Source: Paenibacillus glacialis (GTDB taxonomy: Bacteria > Bacillota > Bacilli > Paenibacillales > Paenibacillaceae). Taken from it: a DNA stretch of 64,000 bases. Shown piece by piece: positions 15,241 to 24,740 of this stretch. Numbering within the stretch: position 1 is the first letter of the stretch; each line of letters begins with the position of its first letter. The position numbers were made by a program, and so were the translations under genes. Location: positions 16,015 through 80,014 of the forward strand of contig NZ_LVJH01000010.1 in assembly GCF_001637205.1 (NCBI RefSeq), given 5' to 3'. The notes below the pieces were generated by a model that was given only the letters and a program-made list of their open reading frames with translations, was not told where the DNA came from and did not search any database.

Positions 15241-16326
15241 ATGCGTAAACGGGGGTTTATTTGCATTCTGTTATTATCAATGTTACTAAGTAGTTGTTCT
15301 GGTTCAGCATCCAATGCTAACCAATCTACAGCAAAGGCTGGGTCACCAATCAATGTGGGAATGGAGGAATCCTTATCTGAGGATAGTGGTACAGCCGAAT
15401 CACCAGCAGAGCTTCCATCGGATCAAGAAAATACAATAATATCAGAGAAGGATCTACAGAGTGTAACGACATCAACGTCTGCTGTACCTGTCGAGCAACT
15501 AAAGGGATTTAACGGTGCTTCAACTGCGGAGGCTTTGAATAAAAAACTTATTTACACAGCCAATCTTGTGATGCGCGTCAAGAATTACGCAACGGCACAG
15601 TCCGAAGTGAGGAATTTGGCATCCCTCTCAGGTGGATATATTGTGGAGTTCTCAGAGGATCAATCGACACAAGAGGTTGGAGGCACATTTGTACTTAAAG
15701 TCCCAGTGAATGGTTTCTCATCTTTATTAGACAATATAGAGAAAATAAAGCATGAATCATTACAGCAAAGTATTAAGGGTCAAGACGTATCAGAGGAATA
15801 TGTAGATCTGGAATCTAGACTTAAAGTTAAAGAGCTTATGGAGAAGCAGTATACAGAGTTTATGAAAAAGGCAACGAAGACGGACGAGTTGGTCTCTTTT
15901 GCAAATGAGCTAGGTAAAATTCAGGAGGATATTGAACTAGTTAAAGGGAGGATGCGATACATAAATAACAATGTATCCTACTCTACGGTCGAGATTCGAT
16001 TGTATCAACAGGACGGGATAGTAGACCCAGCCTTAATTAATGAAGAGAAGGCACCTCTATTCGATCGAGCTAACGATGCGCTAAAGGGAACAATCAATGC
16101 TCTAACAATCTTGTTTCAGTGGATAGTCGTTATTCTGTTTGGTGCTTCACCGATCATACTTGTTGCTATTATTGTATGGATAGTTCTGTGGTTGATACGG
16201 CGAAACAGAGTAGAGAAGAAAAATGACCATAATCGTATTACTCACTATCGGCCAGTCATAGAAACGGTTGATGAACATGAGATTAAGATTAATAATGTTC
16301 AGGATTCTTCGGACGATCTAAAGTGA
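15241..16326 (+). CDS. DUF4349 domain lipoprotein
   Basis: This 361-residue predicted lipoprotein has a signal peptide MRKRGFICILLLSMLLSSCS with lipobox LLSSC, so Cys19 would be lipidated. A Ser/Thr-rich linker (residues 20-95) leads to the DUF4349 region with KLIYTANLVMRVKNYATAQS, a coiled-coil section (about 190-255) and SYSTVEIRLYQQ. A single membrane helix (WIVVILFGASPIILVAIIVW) near residue 295 is followed by a basic cytoplasmic tail. Topology suggests an envelope protein anchored at both ends. Function is unknown. The ATG 15241 follows AAAGGAAGCGGG. Confidence 0.85.
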   Translation: MRKRGFICILLLSMLLSSCSGSASNANQSTAKAGSPINVGMEESLSEDSGTAESPAELPSDQENTIISEKDLQSVTTSTSAVPVEQLKGFNGASTAEALNKKLIYTANLVMRVKNYATAQSEVRNLASLSGGYIVEFSEDQSTQEVGGTFVLKVPVNGFSSLLDNIEKIKHESLQQSIKGQDVSEEYVDLESRLKVKELMEKQYTEFMKKATKTDELVSFANELGKIQEDIELVKGRMRYINNNVSYSTVEIRLYQQDGIVDPALINEEKAPLFDRANDALKGTINALTILFQWIVVILFGASPIILVAIIVWIVLWLIRRNRVEKKNDHNRITHYRPVIETVDEHEIKINNVQDSSDDLK

Positions 16327-16361
16327 TTGTAAGTGATCAAGAATGTGAATCATGCTAAAAC

Positions 16362-16406
16362 AACAAACAAAGAGACCCATTTACTAAACGGGTCTCTTTG
16401 TTTGTT
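16362..16406. terminator. Bidirectional terminator
   Basis: AACAAACAAAGAGACCCAT and ACGGGTCTCTTTGTTTGTT form a long stem that serves both the DUF4349 gene and the convergent chemoreceptor gene. Confidence 0.85.
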
Positions 16407-16409
16407 ATT

Positions 16410-17660
16410 TTAAAATTTGAAAATCTGAATTGTTTTCTGAAGTTGGAAGACAGCTTTATTCATAATCTCTGCCTCTTCAGCTACAGTTTGGATTGTGGAC
16501 ATCTGATCGTTCATGGATGCAGATACTTGTTGCGTACCAGCTGCAGATTGTTCAGTAATAGCTGAGATATTCTGAATTGAGGAAGAAATCTTACGGGCAC
16601 TTTCCAACATGTTGTCGCTTTCATTGGAGAAGGCTGCGATTTGTTCGGAAATGTACTGAACGCTTTGTATAATTTGGGTAAATATTTGTTCAGCCTCATG
16701 GATCATTTCATTCTGCTGACTTACGATTTCTTCGTTGATAAGAATATTCCCGATGGCTAGCTGTATATCGTCTTCTATATTTCGTACTAAACCAAAAACC
16801 CCCTGCGTGGAAGTTGCTGACTCTTCAGCTAATTTACGCACTTCTTGAGCTACAACGGCAAATCCTCTACCATGTTCTCCAGCACGTGCTGCTTCAATGG
16901 AAGCGTTGAGGGATAGTAGATTTGTCTGTTCTGCTAAATCAGAAATAGACTTTGTAATTCTAGAAATACGCTTTGCGCTCCTGGATAGGGCATCAATGGA
17001 ATTGGAAACCTGTTGAGTGGCGTGAATATTTTTTTTCATGCCTTCAGATTGTTTTGCGACGGATTCACGACCGCTTTCCACGAGTTGTAGGGTATGTATA
17101 GAACGTTCATTCATAGCTTTAGTTGAAAGAGTATAATTACTTACCTTTTCTTCAATATCCTGAATGGACTCTGTCATACCTGCAATATCTTGAGAAATTT
17201 CATTGGCTCCGACAGCTAGTTCATGCGAAGAATGAGCAACTTGTGTCATGACTAGTTTTAGTTCTTGATTCTTGTCTGTAATACCTCGGCTTGTTCCCAT
17301 GACTTGTTTCGTAATGCCAGAGGCATCAGTTAGTATCGTAGTGAGTTTATCAATCATACTATTGAAGGACTGATTCAATGCGGTCATGGAACCTGTTTCA
17401 CTGGCCCGTTCCGTAAAATCACCTTGGGCAATACGGGAAGTAACGATAGATATCTCATCAAAAGATGATGACAGCGCTTTCTCGATAAAGCGTGAAAGAG
17501 GGTATGTAAGAGCTAGGAGTAACACAATTAATATAATTCCAACAAAAATCTTTCCTATAACAATAAAGGTAACAAAGACAGGAAGAGAGAAAAGAGCAGC
17601 AACAAGGTAACATCCAGCGATAACTTTTTGGTGAAGTGGAAGTTTAAATAGCCAAGACAT
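16410..17660 (-). CDS. Methyl-accepting chemotaxis protein without a large sensor domain
   Basis: This 416-residue chemoreceptor has two closely spaced membrane helices near residues 15-55, a HAMP-like segment ([18 protein letters not shown]) and the cytoplasmic signalling domain. The hairpin tip is [20 protein letters not shown] followed by [20 protein letters not shown], the kinase-coupling signature. No extracellular sensor domain fits between the helices, so it may sense membrane or cytoplasmic signals. I chose ATG 17660, 8 bases after AGGAGG, over ATG 17669, which abuts the ribosome binding site. No other chemotaxis gene is nearby. Confidence 0.9.
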   Translation of the reverse strand: MSWLFKLPLHQKVIAGCYLVAALFSLPVFVTFIVIGKIFVGIILIVLLLALTYPLSRFIEKALSSSFDEISIVTSRIAQGDFTERASETGSMTALNQSFNSMIDKLTTILTDASGITKQVMGTSRGITDKNQELKLVMTQVAHSSHELAVGANEISQDIAGMTESIQDIEEKVSNYTLSTKAMNERSIHTLQLVESGRESVAKQSEGMKKNIHATQQVSNSIDALSRSAKRISRITKSISDLAEQTNLLSLNASIEAARAGEHGRGFAVVAQEVRKLAEESATSTQGVFGLVRNIEDDIQLAIGNILINEEIVSQQNEMIHEAEQIFTQIIQSVQYISEQIAAFSNESDNMLESARKISSSIQNISAITEQSAAGTQQVSASMNDQMSTIQTVAEEAEIMNKAVFQLQKTIQIFKF

Positions 17661-17874
17661 AGTAAGCATCCTCCTAATTCCTAATTCATGTAACTTCTTG
17701 TCTATATATTATCATTATATAGGAGAAAGAGTCTACATCATAGGTCTTAATAATTATTGCCTCAGGGATATAAGACCTATATTTGATTCCCTACATTTAA
17801 TGAAAGAAGGCAAATGTGAGCATTCTCTTAAGTATCAGTATCACATTGGCATCAATAAAGGAATGAAAATAGAA

Positions 17875-17910
17875 AATAGACCGTATGGAGAATACCCCAT
17901 GCGGTCTATT
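17875..17910. terminator. Terminator of the PrsA-like gene
   Basis: AATAGACCGTATGG and CCATGCGGTCTATT pair around a short loop, with TTATT beyond, next to the stop of the minus-strand foldase gene. Confidence 0.7.
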
Positions 17911-17921
17911 TATTGGAATAT

Positions 17922-19076
17922 TTATTTTACTGGTGTTTCTACTGCTTCTGTTGCAGGTACCTCTTCTTTTTCCAATGTGTTCTTGATGTCGGCCTTTTCT
18001 TTGATCGTAGTCAACCAAGTTGAAGATAAAGTTGTAATTTGTTGACTTGTTAACAGCTCTTTAATCTCTGTTGATTTCTCTTCCAAAGTTGCTTTGTGTG
18101 CATCTTTGTGATCAGTTGCTTTAATGATATGGAATCCGCCACTTGATTGGACAACGCCACTTAGTTGGCCTTTATCTAGAGCGAAGGCTGCATTTTCAAA
18201 ATTCTCGTCACCAACTGCACCCCGAGCGAAGAAATCCATATCTCCACCCTTCTCTTTGGATCTTGTATCCAAAGATTTAGCAGTGGCAAGGGTAGCGAAA
18301 TCGGCTCCACCTTTAAGTTCCTTCAAGATACTTTCCGCTTCTGCTTTAGTAGCAACTAGAATGTGCGAAGCTCGTACCTGTTCTGCTGTATCAAATGCAC
18401 CGACATTTTCTTCGAAATATTTCTTGATATCAGCATCAGTTACCTTCACTTGTGGTTCTACCAATTTACGGATTTTTACCTGAACACTCATTTCTTTCTT
18501 GAGGTCTTCCAATGTCATGCCAGCTTGAGTAAGGGCTTGATTGAATGCTTCTTCAGTTCCAAGACTCTTCTTAAGAGATTCTAATTCCTTAGTCTGATCT
18601 GCATCAGTAACGGTGATATTCGCTTTTTTGACTTCTTGCTCAATAAGTTCCTCAGTAATAAGGTTTTCTAGTGTTTGAGCACCACCAATCGTAACCAATT
18701 GGTCATACAGTTTGTCCTTAGTAATATCTACGCCATTTACGGTAGCTACGGCTTTATTACTTCCACCGCTAAAAGGCGGTTTAATAAGGACGATAACAAG
18801 TGCGACAGCAAGTACAAGTGAAAGCCCCATCCATATCTTACTGTTCCCACTTGATGTTGGAGTAGGAGCAGAAGCATTGTCTGATAGATTCTGTGCATCT
18901 AGCGATGGAGGAATAATCGTATCCTCTTTCAAGTCAAGTGGCTCTGAAGTTGGAATGTTCGTCGATTCGCTTAACTCAACTACACTTTCATTATTCGTGT
19001 TATTGTCTAAGTTCGATTCTTCTGGTTTTACTTCGGATGATTCATTTCCTGGATTTCCTAATTCTTTGTCAGTCAT
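17922..19076 (-). CDS. Membrane-anchored parvulin-type peptidylprolyl isomerase (PrsA/SurA-like)
   Basis: This 384-residue protein has an 80-residue acidic, Ser/Pro-rich cytoplasmic head and then one membrane anchor (MGLSLVLAVALVIVLI, about 83-100). The external foldase part has a SurA-N-like helical region (about 110-225) and a parvulin PPIC domain (about 235-330) with ASHILVATKAEAESILKELK, GGADFATLA, DMDFFARGAVGDENFENAAF and GFHIIKATD. It assists folding of secreted proteins at the outer face of the membrane. Unlike PrsA it has no lipobox, and the long head precedes the anchor. The ATG follows AAAGGGGG. An 86-bp MITE-like repeat lies 40 bases upstream, in its promoter region. Confidence 0.88.
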   Translation of the reverse strand: MTDKELGNPGNESSEVKPEESNLDNNTNNESVVELSESTNIPTSEPLDLKEDTIIPPSLDAQNLSDNASAPTPTSSGNSKIWMGLSLVLAVALVIVLIKPPFSGGSNKAVATVNGVDITKDKLYDQLVTIGGAQTLENLITEELIEQEVKKANITVTDADQTKELESLKKSLGTEEAFNQALTQAGMTLEDLKKEMSVQVKIRKLVEPQVKVTDADIKKYFEENVGAFDTAEQVRASHILVATKAEAESILKELKGGADFATLATAKSLDTRSKEKGGDMDFFARGAVGDENFENAAFALDKGQLSGVVQSSGGFHIIKATDHKDAHKATLEEKSTEIKELLTSQQITTLSSTWLTTIKEKADIKNTLEKEEVPATEAVETPVK

Positions 19077-19115
19077 TTACTTCAAATCCCCCTTTAATAT
19101 ATGCGCGCTTACTAG

Positions 19116-19201
19116 ATAGATTGCACTAAAGTTTGCGCTCACAAGTTCAATCATTTCTAAGAGAATCATGAATATGGGGGTTCGTCTTTAGTTCAATCTA
19201 T
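19116..19201. mobile_element. MITE-like element, copy 1
   Basis: This 86-bp sequence is almost identical to the one inside vanW at 57564: five differences, including one indel. Its ends ATAGATTGCACTAAAG and CTTTAGTTCAATCTAT are inverted repeats with one mismatch. It encodes nothing. Flanks TAGATA occur on both sides and may be a target duplication. It lies upstream of the PrsA-like gene. Confidence 0.65.
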
Positions 19202-19206
19202 ATAGA

Positions 19207-19448
19207 TACCAGTGTATCAGAAGTTACGAATTCAATCCTTAAGAGTTTATAAAAATGTTTTGTATATTTTTAAGGGGATTTTAATTTTTGATGGAATGAG
19301 ATAAGCTAAATTCCCAAATTGGTTATTGTATCGTGCGTCAAATATATTTTCAGGTATGATCACACTTTTCAACAGTATGAGTCTAATGATACAATAGACC
19401 ATAGTGAATTGAAGTGAAGAAGACGTTACCTATATTTTAAAAAATACC
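19207..19448. other. Intergenic region between the divergent foldase and AI-2E permease genes
   Basis: The stretch is AT-rich, with no gene or clear operator. It must hold the promoter for the permease gene. Confidence 0.4.
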
Positions 19449-19475
19449 TTGAACACTAGGAGCATAACCATACTG

Positions 19476-20519
19476 ATGACATCCTTTAAAGAATCTCTCC
19501 AAAGCCCGCCAGTTAGAAGGATAGTGGTTCTAACAACGCTGGTCTTAGCGCTTTACTTATTTAGAAGTATGATGAACCTTTTATTAATCACGTTTATCAT
19601 TACTTATCTGGTTAATCGACTTCATTCTTTTCTCACCCAACAAGTTAGTAGTCGTTTTAAAATTAATGGTATAGCAATGATTGTTATTCTTTATGCTCTA
19701 GTTCTAACCGTTTTAACAGTAGGTACATATAATTATGCTCCTAAGGTCATAACGCAGCTTAATGATCTTGTAGCACAAGTGGTTTCTTTTTATAGTAAAT
19801 CCTTTGAGCCAACGGATAATAAAGTGATGAATTATTTAATGGAGTCTCTCCGTAAGATTGATGTTGCGAGTTATGTGGATCAAGGCTGGAGTATTATTAT
19901 GAAGACAGTCTCTAATATAGGCGCTTGGAGCTTTAACATTGGAATTGCTCTTATTATGAGTTTGTTTTTCATGCTAGAGAAGGAGAAAGTTACGCAGTTC
20001 AGTGCTAAATTTAAGGATAGCAAATTTTCTTATTTCTATGATGAGTTAGCTTACTTTGGTAAGAAGTTCGTATTCTCATTCGGTAAAGTGATTGAAGTTC
20101 AATTCCTGATTTCCATCATCAATTGCATTATTTCAACACTATTTCTCTGGATTATGGGATTCCCTAACTTGTTCGCTCTAGCAATTATGATCTTTCTGTT
20201 AGGGTTAGTCCCTGTTGTAGGTGTCTTTGTCTCATTAGTCCCTTTGTGTGCTATTGCCTTTAAAATGGGTGGAATCATCAAAGTAGTGTATGTGCTTGCG
20301 ATGGTTGCGGCATTGCATGCTTTTGAAGCCTACTTTATGAATCCTAAATTTATGTCCTCCAAAACGCACTTGCCTATCTTTTATACGTTTACCGTTCTAA
20401 TCGTGTTTGAACACTTTTTAGGCGTATGGGGACTTATTCTTGGAGTGCCAATCTTCATGTTTGTTCTGGATTTACTTGAAGTACCCGTGCTGGCTCCTGA
20501 CAAGAAGAAATTATCATAA
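19476..20519 (+). CDS. AI-2E family transporter
   Basis: This 347-residue polytopic membrane protein belongs to the AI-2E/UPF0118 (PerM, TqsA, YtvI) permease family. It has several N-terminal helices and then the long amphipathic region typical of the family. GFPNLFALAIMIFLLGLVPV and VGVFVSLVPLCAIAF are near residue 240, and FLGVWGLILGVPIFMFVLDL is at the C-terminus. Members export autoinducer-2 or act as Na/Li-H antiporters; which applies here is unclear. ATG 19476 follows AGGAG at 19458, with long spacing. A TTG at 19449 would have no ribosome binding site. Confidence 0.85.
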   Translation: MTSFKESLQSPPVRRIVVLTTLVLALYLFRSMMNLLLITFIITYLVNRLHSFLTQQVSSRFKINGIAMIVILYALVLTVLTVGTYNYAPKVITQLNDLVAQVVSFYSKSFEPTDNKVMNYLMESLRKIDVASYVDQGWSIIMKTVSNIGAWSFNIGIALIMSLFFMLEKEKVTQFSAKFKDSKFSYFYDELAYFGKKFVFSFGKVIEVQFLISIINCIISTLFLWIMGFPNLFALAIMIFLLGLVPVVGVFVSLVPLCAIAFKMGGIIKVVYVLAMVAALHAFEAYFMNPKFMSSKTHLPIFYTFTVLIVFEHFLGVWGLILGVPIFMFVLDLLEVPVLAPDKKKLS

Positions 20520-20535
20520 TTTCAAAGGAAACAAC

Positions 20536-20564
20536 AAAAATCCTAACTACAAAGTTAGGATTTT
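20536..20564 (+). terminator. Terminator of the AI-2E permease gene
   Basis: AAAATCCTAACT and AGTTAGGATTTT form a perfect stem with a 5-base loop 16 bases after the stop. Confidence 0.75.
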
Positions 20565-20642
20565 AAAGTTTTAGCGCCTATTCAAATTGTGTTTGAGACG
20601 GAATGCAAACTATTTAAAACTTGGTTTGATAAATCTATCAGA

Positions 20643-21092
20643 TTAAAGGTGTGAAAAAGTGCCGGGCATTCGTTCATGGTGATTGCCAGGTTTATGGTTC
20701 AGAACGTTCTTCAGCTTGTCAGGTAATTTTTTCTTGATTAGTGCACCTTGTTCTTTACTTATCTTACCCGATTTAATGGCTTCGTCTATCTTCTTGAACT
20801 CAATGTCACTTAATTTTTGGAGGAACGTTTCTTCGCTCCAGCCCTTTTGTGTTTGTGCGATTTGAACAAGGGTCTTTCCCTTTTGCCATTCTTTTAATAA
20901 ATCCTGACGTTCCATGCCAAGTAATTGAGCTGCATCTCTTGTGATTCCACCGTGTTGATGATGTCGGTGTTGTCTATTATGATGGGAGGGTTCCATAGAA
21001 GGAACAGCCGGATCTGCATAAACGATTTGTGTTCCGCTCACGATAAGACCAACGATCACCGATGATAATGCTAGTTGAGTAATGGTTCTCAT
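20643..21092 (-). CDS. Secreted His-rich helical protein (DUF2680/YckD-like)
   Basis: This 149-residue predicted exported protein has the signal peptide MRTITQLALSSVIVGLIVSG, with cleavage probably after VYA near residue 26. A His-rich stretch (HHNRQHRHHQH) follows, which could bind metal. Then comes a charged helical part with LLKEWQKGKTLVQIAQTQ and IDEAIKSGKISKEQGALIKK, similar to the helical repeats of DUF2680 proteins. No enzymatic motif is seen. The function is unknown. The ATG follows GAGGTGAAA. The gene is divergent from the ArAE gene. Confidence 0.6.
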   Translation of the reverse strand: MRTITQLALSSVIVGLIVSGTQIVYADPAVPSMEPSHHNRQHRHHQHGGITRDAAQLLGMERQDLLKEWQKGKTLVQIAQTQKGWSEETFLQKLSDIEFKKIDEAIKSGKISKEQGALIKKKLPDKLKNVLNHKPGNHHERMPGTFSHL

Positions 21093-21243
21093 GTTTCATT
21101 TCACCTCATTCATACTTTTGTTTTCCAGAATTAGTATGAGCAATCTTTTAGATTTCATGCATAATAGCACAACAAACGCTATTGAAACATTTTTCCGTGA
21201 ATCGGGTAATACATTTATAACTTATTGTGAAGGAGAGTTAGCT

Positions 21244-22332
21244 ATGACTTTTGGAGCGCGTATGCTAAAAACAGGGATTGCGGTAACCCTTGCGCTATAT
21301 CTTAGTTCTTGGCTTAATCTAGCCCCTTCCGTGATTGCTGCTGTGGCTGCTATATTCGCTATGCAACCTTCGATTTATCGTTCGTGGCGTTATTTTTTGG
21401 ATCAAATCCAGACCAATACGTTGGGCGCAGTTATTGCGATGCTTGCGGGTTATTTTTTCTCGAGTGAGCCGATTGCGGTTGGACTTGTTTGTATTCTAGT
21501 CATAATGATCTGTCTGAAACTTAATATGGGGGACACGATTGGGTTGACGTTAGTTACTGTAATTTCCGTTATGGAAGCCTCAGGACAGTGGGATTTCGCT
21601 TTGAATCGATTCTCACTTAGTATTATTGGGATCGTTTCGGCCTTTTTAATAAATATATTAGTCATTCCACCGAAACCAAAGCAGCAATTGTATGGACAGA
21701 TTCATGGTATCTTTGATCAAATGTCATTATTGCTCAGGACATCAATTACAGATGAAATGAAAGAAAATATATTTAGAGATGAAAAGAACAAATTGGAAGG
21801 TGACATAAGAGCCCTCTCTGATAAGTATGTATTGTTTGAAGAAGAACACAAGAAAATGAAACGGAACTCATTCAATGAAAGCAGGCATTTAGTTGTGTAT
21901 AAGCAAATGCTTCATGCATTGGAAAAGGGCCGAGAAGTACTGGAAACGATCGAAGATCATTACTTCCAATCGGAACGAATATCGAATACGGACCAAGATT
22001 TCATCGTAGAAATTGAAATGTTAACGAAATTTCATGAACATATTCTACTTAAATTCGATCATAAGCTGAAGCCCAATACGACAGAAGCTTTATTGATGGA
22101 AGAAAGTAGTGATGAATTTATCAAAGGAACCCTTAAGTGTTATATCGAACAAGAGGGCAAAGCATCATACCGACTAGCAATTGTAGCTGCATCGATGTAT
22201 GACTATGGGCTTCAATTAAATAGGCTTAATCGGCTAGTAGATAACAATCACAGATATGATGAGGATAAAGATGAGGCTAAATCGAATTCGGTAAGATGGT
22301 GGAAAAAGTTAAACAAGCTATGGAAAAGATAG
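21244..22332 (+). CDS. Aromatic acid exporter family (ArAE/DUF939) membrane protein
   Basis: This 362-residue protein has an N-terminal membrane half (residues 1-140, about four to six helices) beginning MTFGARMLKTGIAVTLALYL. It includes AAVAAIFAMQPSIYRSWRY and DQIQTNTLGAVIAMLAGYFF, which define the ArAE_1/FUSC-like family. A cytoplasmic helical C-terminal half (about 150-350) follows. Related proteins export aromatic acids or are of unknown role in Bacillales. I chose ATG 21244, behind GAAGGAGAG, over an upstream in-frame start at 21082 whose 54-residue extension is not membrane-like. Confidence 0.85.
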   Translation: MTFGARMLKTGIAVTLALYLSSWLNLAPSVIAAVAAIFAMQPSIYRSWRYFLDQIQTNTLGAVIAMLAGYFFSSEPIAVGLVCILVIMICLKLNMGDTIGLTLVTVISVMEASGQWDFALNRFSLSIIGIVSAFLINILVIPPKPKQQLYGQIHGIFDQMSLLLRTSITDEMKENIFRDEKNKLEGDIRALSDKYVLFEEEHKKMKRNSFNESRHLVVYKQMLHALEKGREVLETIEDHYFQSERISNTDQDFIVEIEMLTKFHEHILLKFDHKLKPNTTEALLMEESSDEFIKGTLKCYIEQEGKASYRLAIVAASMYDYGLQLNRLNRLVDNNHRYDEDKDEAKSNSVRWWKKLNKLWKR

Positions 22333-22338
22333 AAATAT

Positions 22339-22371
22339 GCTACCTTGATCGTTTAAGGTAGTCTTTTTTTC
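22339..22371 (+). terminator. Terminator of the ArAE gene
   Basis: CTACCTT-gatcgttt-AAGGTAG is followed by a T run. Confidence 0.8.
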
Positions 22372-22465
22372 AAATATAAGAAAGGATGAGTTTCATGATA
22401 CTCTACTTCTTATATTTCTGAAGAGACGGACGCCCATCCATAAGGGACGGTGTAGCCGTGTCTTC
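22372..22465. other. Two consecutive stem-loops upstream of adenine deaminase
   Basis: AAATATAAGAA (22372-22382) pairs exactly with TTCTTATATTT (22407-22417). The next stem, GAAGAGACGG (22420) against CCGTGTCTTC (22456-22465), encloses CCCATCCATAAGGG. They lie more than 200 bases before the adenine deaminase start. They do not match a riboswitch class I know. The rest of 22466-22680 is AT-rich with the promoter and AGGAGGG before ATG 22684. Confidence 0.35.
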
Positions 22466-22683
22466 TTGAAATGACGGATTGTCAGGCTAACTGGGGGAAA
22501 TAATACTAATATAAGTTGGGCCTCCTAATGTAATAATATGTAACGCTAATCATGCCGTTTGAATTGATTTTCTTGATTTTATGAAATATTAATTTACGTT
22601 ATGGTGACATGCATTTATAATACATAACAAGCTTATAACAAATTTGATGTTTATTACATCATGAGATTTTAGGAGGGTTTAAT

Positions 22684-24513
22684 ATGACACAATTATTTCA
22701 ATCGAACAGATCGACTTTAGCAGATTGTATGCCTGAGCTTGTAGCCACAGCTCGTGGGGATCTTAAGGCGACGCTAGCGGTGGTCAATGTTAAACTAGTG
22801 AATGTTGTTTCTGGGGAAATACTACCTGGAATGTCGATAGCGATACAGGGTTCAAGAATAGCATATGTCGGTAAGGATATTAGTCATGCCTTGGATGAGA
22901 ACACTATTGTAATTGATGCAAAAGGCAAATACGCAGCTCCCGGTCTTTTAGACGGGCATTGTCATATTGAAAGTACCCAGCTTACCGTTACGGAGTTCGC
23001 AAAGGCAGTACTTCCGCTTGGTACAACTGGAGGTTTCTTCGATGCGCATGAAATATCCAATGTAATGGGTCTTAAAGGTCTGAGGTTTATGTTAGAAGAA
23101 GCAAGAACCACGCCTCTTGCAGCCTATATGCAGGTGGCTTCATGTGTTCCTTCAACTCATCCTGGACTCGAGACAACTGGAGCGTTCATTGGACCAGAAG
23201 AAGTAGCTGAAGCGCTAAGTTGGGGCCCAGATATGATTGGATTAGGAGAAGTGATGAACTTCCCTGGTGTTGTCTATGGTGACGACAAGATGATTCGCGA
23301 AATTCAGGCGACACTTCGTGCGGGGAAATATGCTGATGGTCATTTCACATGGAAGTCGGATGACTGGCGGCTGCCGGTATACGCGGCTAGCGGAGTGAGT
23401 GGAGATCACGAATGTGTGACTAAGGAAGATGTTATTGAACGCATCCGACTTGGGATGTATGCCAAAATGCGCCAAGGATCTGCTTGGCATGATGTGGCAG
23501 AGACGATTAAAGCTCATACCGAAAGTGGCATAGATACAAGACGAATGATGCTAGTAACGGATGATCGAAGTTCTGAATCTCTACTGAGAGAAGGGCATAT
23601 GAATTTTGTAGTGCGCCATGCCATTGCCCAAGGTGTTAAACCTGTGACGGCCTTCCAAATGGCAACCATTAATACGGCTGAACGGTTTGGAGTTGCCAGA
23701 GATATTGGATCTATCACTCCGGGTTCATGTGCAGATATTATATTACTTGATGGGAATTTAGCTGATGTTGATGTGGTGTTGACCATTGCTTCAGGTCAGG
23801 TTGTTGCTGAGAATGGCGTCATGACGACGACATGGGAAGGGTATAATATTCCTAAGGAAGCTTTCGAGACCGTTCATATTGGTCGCCAATTGGTTGAATT
23901 GGATTTCCAAATAGTGGCTCCTATAGCCGACGGTGGTCTCATTGTTAAGGCGATTGAAGTCGTTGAGAATCACGTGGATACTCGTGAAAGGAAAGTCCGA
24001 GTTAAAGTAGAGAATCATCATGTGAATCTTGATTCAACGGACGATCTATGTAAAATGGGTGTATTTGAACGGCATGGATTAAATGGAGGACATGCACTTG
24101 GTATACTGAAGGGACTTGGTTTGAACATTCCAGCAGCAATCGCAATGACAGTAGCACATGATAGTCACAATTTGACGGTTATTGGAAATGATGATTTACT
24201 CATGGCTAAAGCAGGAAACCTCGCTGCAGATATGCAGGGTGGAGTAGTTATGGTGACGGAAGATGAGATCACGTCATTTCCACTTCCTATTGGCGGGTTG
24301 ATGTCACCAGAACCGTTCGAGACGGTGGCACTTCAGTCAGAGGCCATAAGTCATGCATTAATACGGGCGGGTTGTACTCTTAATAATGCGTTCATGACTT
24401 TATCATTACTTGCACTTGTCGTTATTCCGGAAATTCGTATGTCGGACAAAGGATTAGTACGGATCTCGGCGGACGGGATTGACATTGTTCCTTTATTTGA
24501 TGCCGTTGTATGA
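22684..24513 (+). CDS. ade: Adenine deaminase
   Basis: This 609-residue metal-dependent amidohydrolase converts adenine to hypoxanthine plus ammonia in purine salvage. The metal-binding HxH is in APGLLDGHCHIESTQLTVTE near residue 90. HPGLETTGAF near 160, EVMNFPGVV near 185, DGHFTWKSDDW and VTDDRSSESLLREGHMN carry further ligands. The C-terminal AdeC domain ends with LSLLALVVIPEIRMSDKGLV. Length is typical of the AdeC family. ATG 22684 follows AGGAGGG. It is monocistronic, with a terminator at 24550. No purine riboswitch is visible in the leader. Confidence 0.95.
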   Translation: MTQLFQSNRSTLADCMPELVATARGDLKATLAVVNVKLVNVVSGEILPGMSIAIQGSRIAYVGKDISHALDENTIVIDAKGKYAAPGLLDGHCHIESTQLTVTEFAKAVLPLGTTGGFFDAHEISNVMGLKGLRFMLEEARTTPLAAYMQVASCVPSTHPGLETTGAFIGPEEVAEALSWGPDMIGLGEVMNFPGVVYGDDKMIREIQATLRAGKYADGHFTWKSDDWRLPVYAASGVSGDHECVTKEDVIERIRLGMYAKMRQGSAWHDVAETIKAHTESGIDTRRMMLVTDDRSSESLLREGHMNFVVRHAIAQGVKPVTAFQMATINTAERFGVARDIGSITPGSCADIILLDGNLADVDVVLTIASGQVVAENGVMTTTWEGYNIPKEAFETVHIGRQLVELDFQIVAPIADGGLIVKAIEVVENHVDTRERKVRVKVENHHVNLDSTDDLCKMGVFERHGLNGGHALGILKGLGLNIPAAIAMTVAHDSHNLTVIGNDDLLMAKAGNLAADMQGGVVMVTEDEITSFPLPIGGLMSPEPFETVALQSEAISHALIRAGCTLNNAFMTLSLLALVVIPEIRMSDKGLVRISADGIDIVPLFDAVV

Positions 24514-24551
24514 GCATGAATAGATAAGAATATAACATGGTTACACAAGAA

Positions 24552-24586
24552 ACGGATATCATCTATTAAAAGATGATATCCGTTTG
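24552..24586 (+). terminator. Terminator of ade
   Basis: AAACGGATATCATCT and AGATGATATCCGTTT form a perfect 15-bp stem. Confidence 0.8.
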
Positions 24587-24740
24587 AAGGTTACATATGA
24601 TGTTATTTGATTTCTATTTCGTAGATTGCTACAATAGATCGTATTATGTAATTGGAATAAAAGCATATAAATTCAAAATATTACTATATTATAGCATGGT
24701 TCAATAATATTGTCAAACCAAGCAAGGGGATGAAACGATC

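Noticed and set aside
22500..22680. Possible purine riboswitch before adenine deaminase
   Set aside because: The conserved P1/J regions and paired loops (TATAATCCTAAT...) are not found in the leader.
24351..24548. Minus-strand frame overlapping the end of ade
   Set aside because: It is the antisense shadow of the AdeC C-terminal domain; there is no ribosome binding site and no homology.
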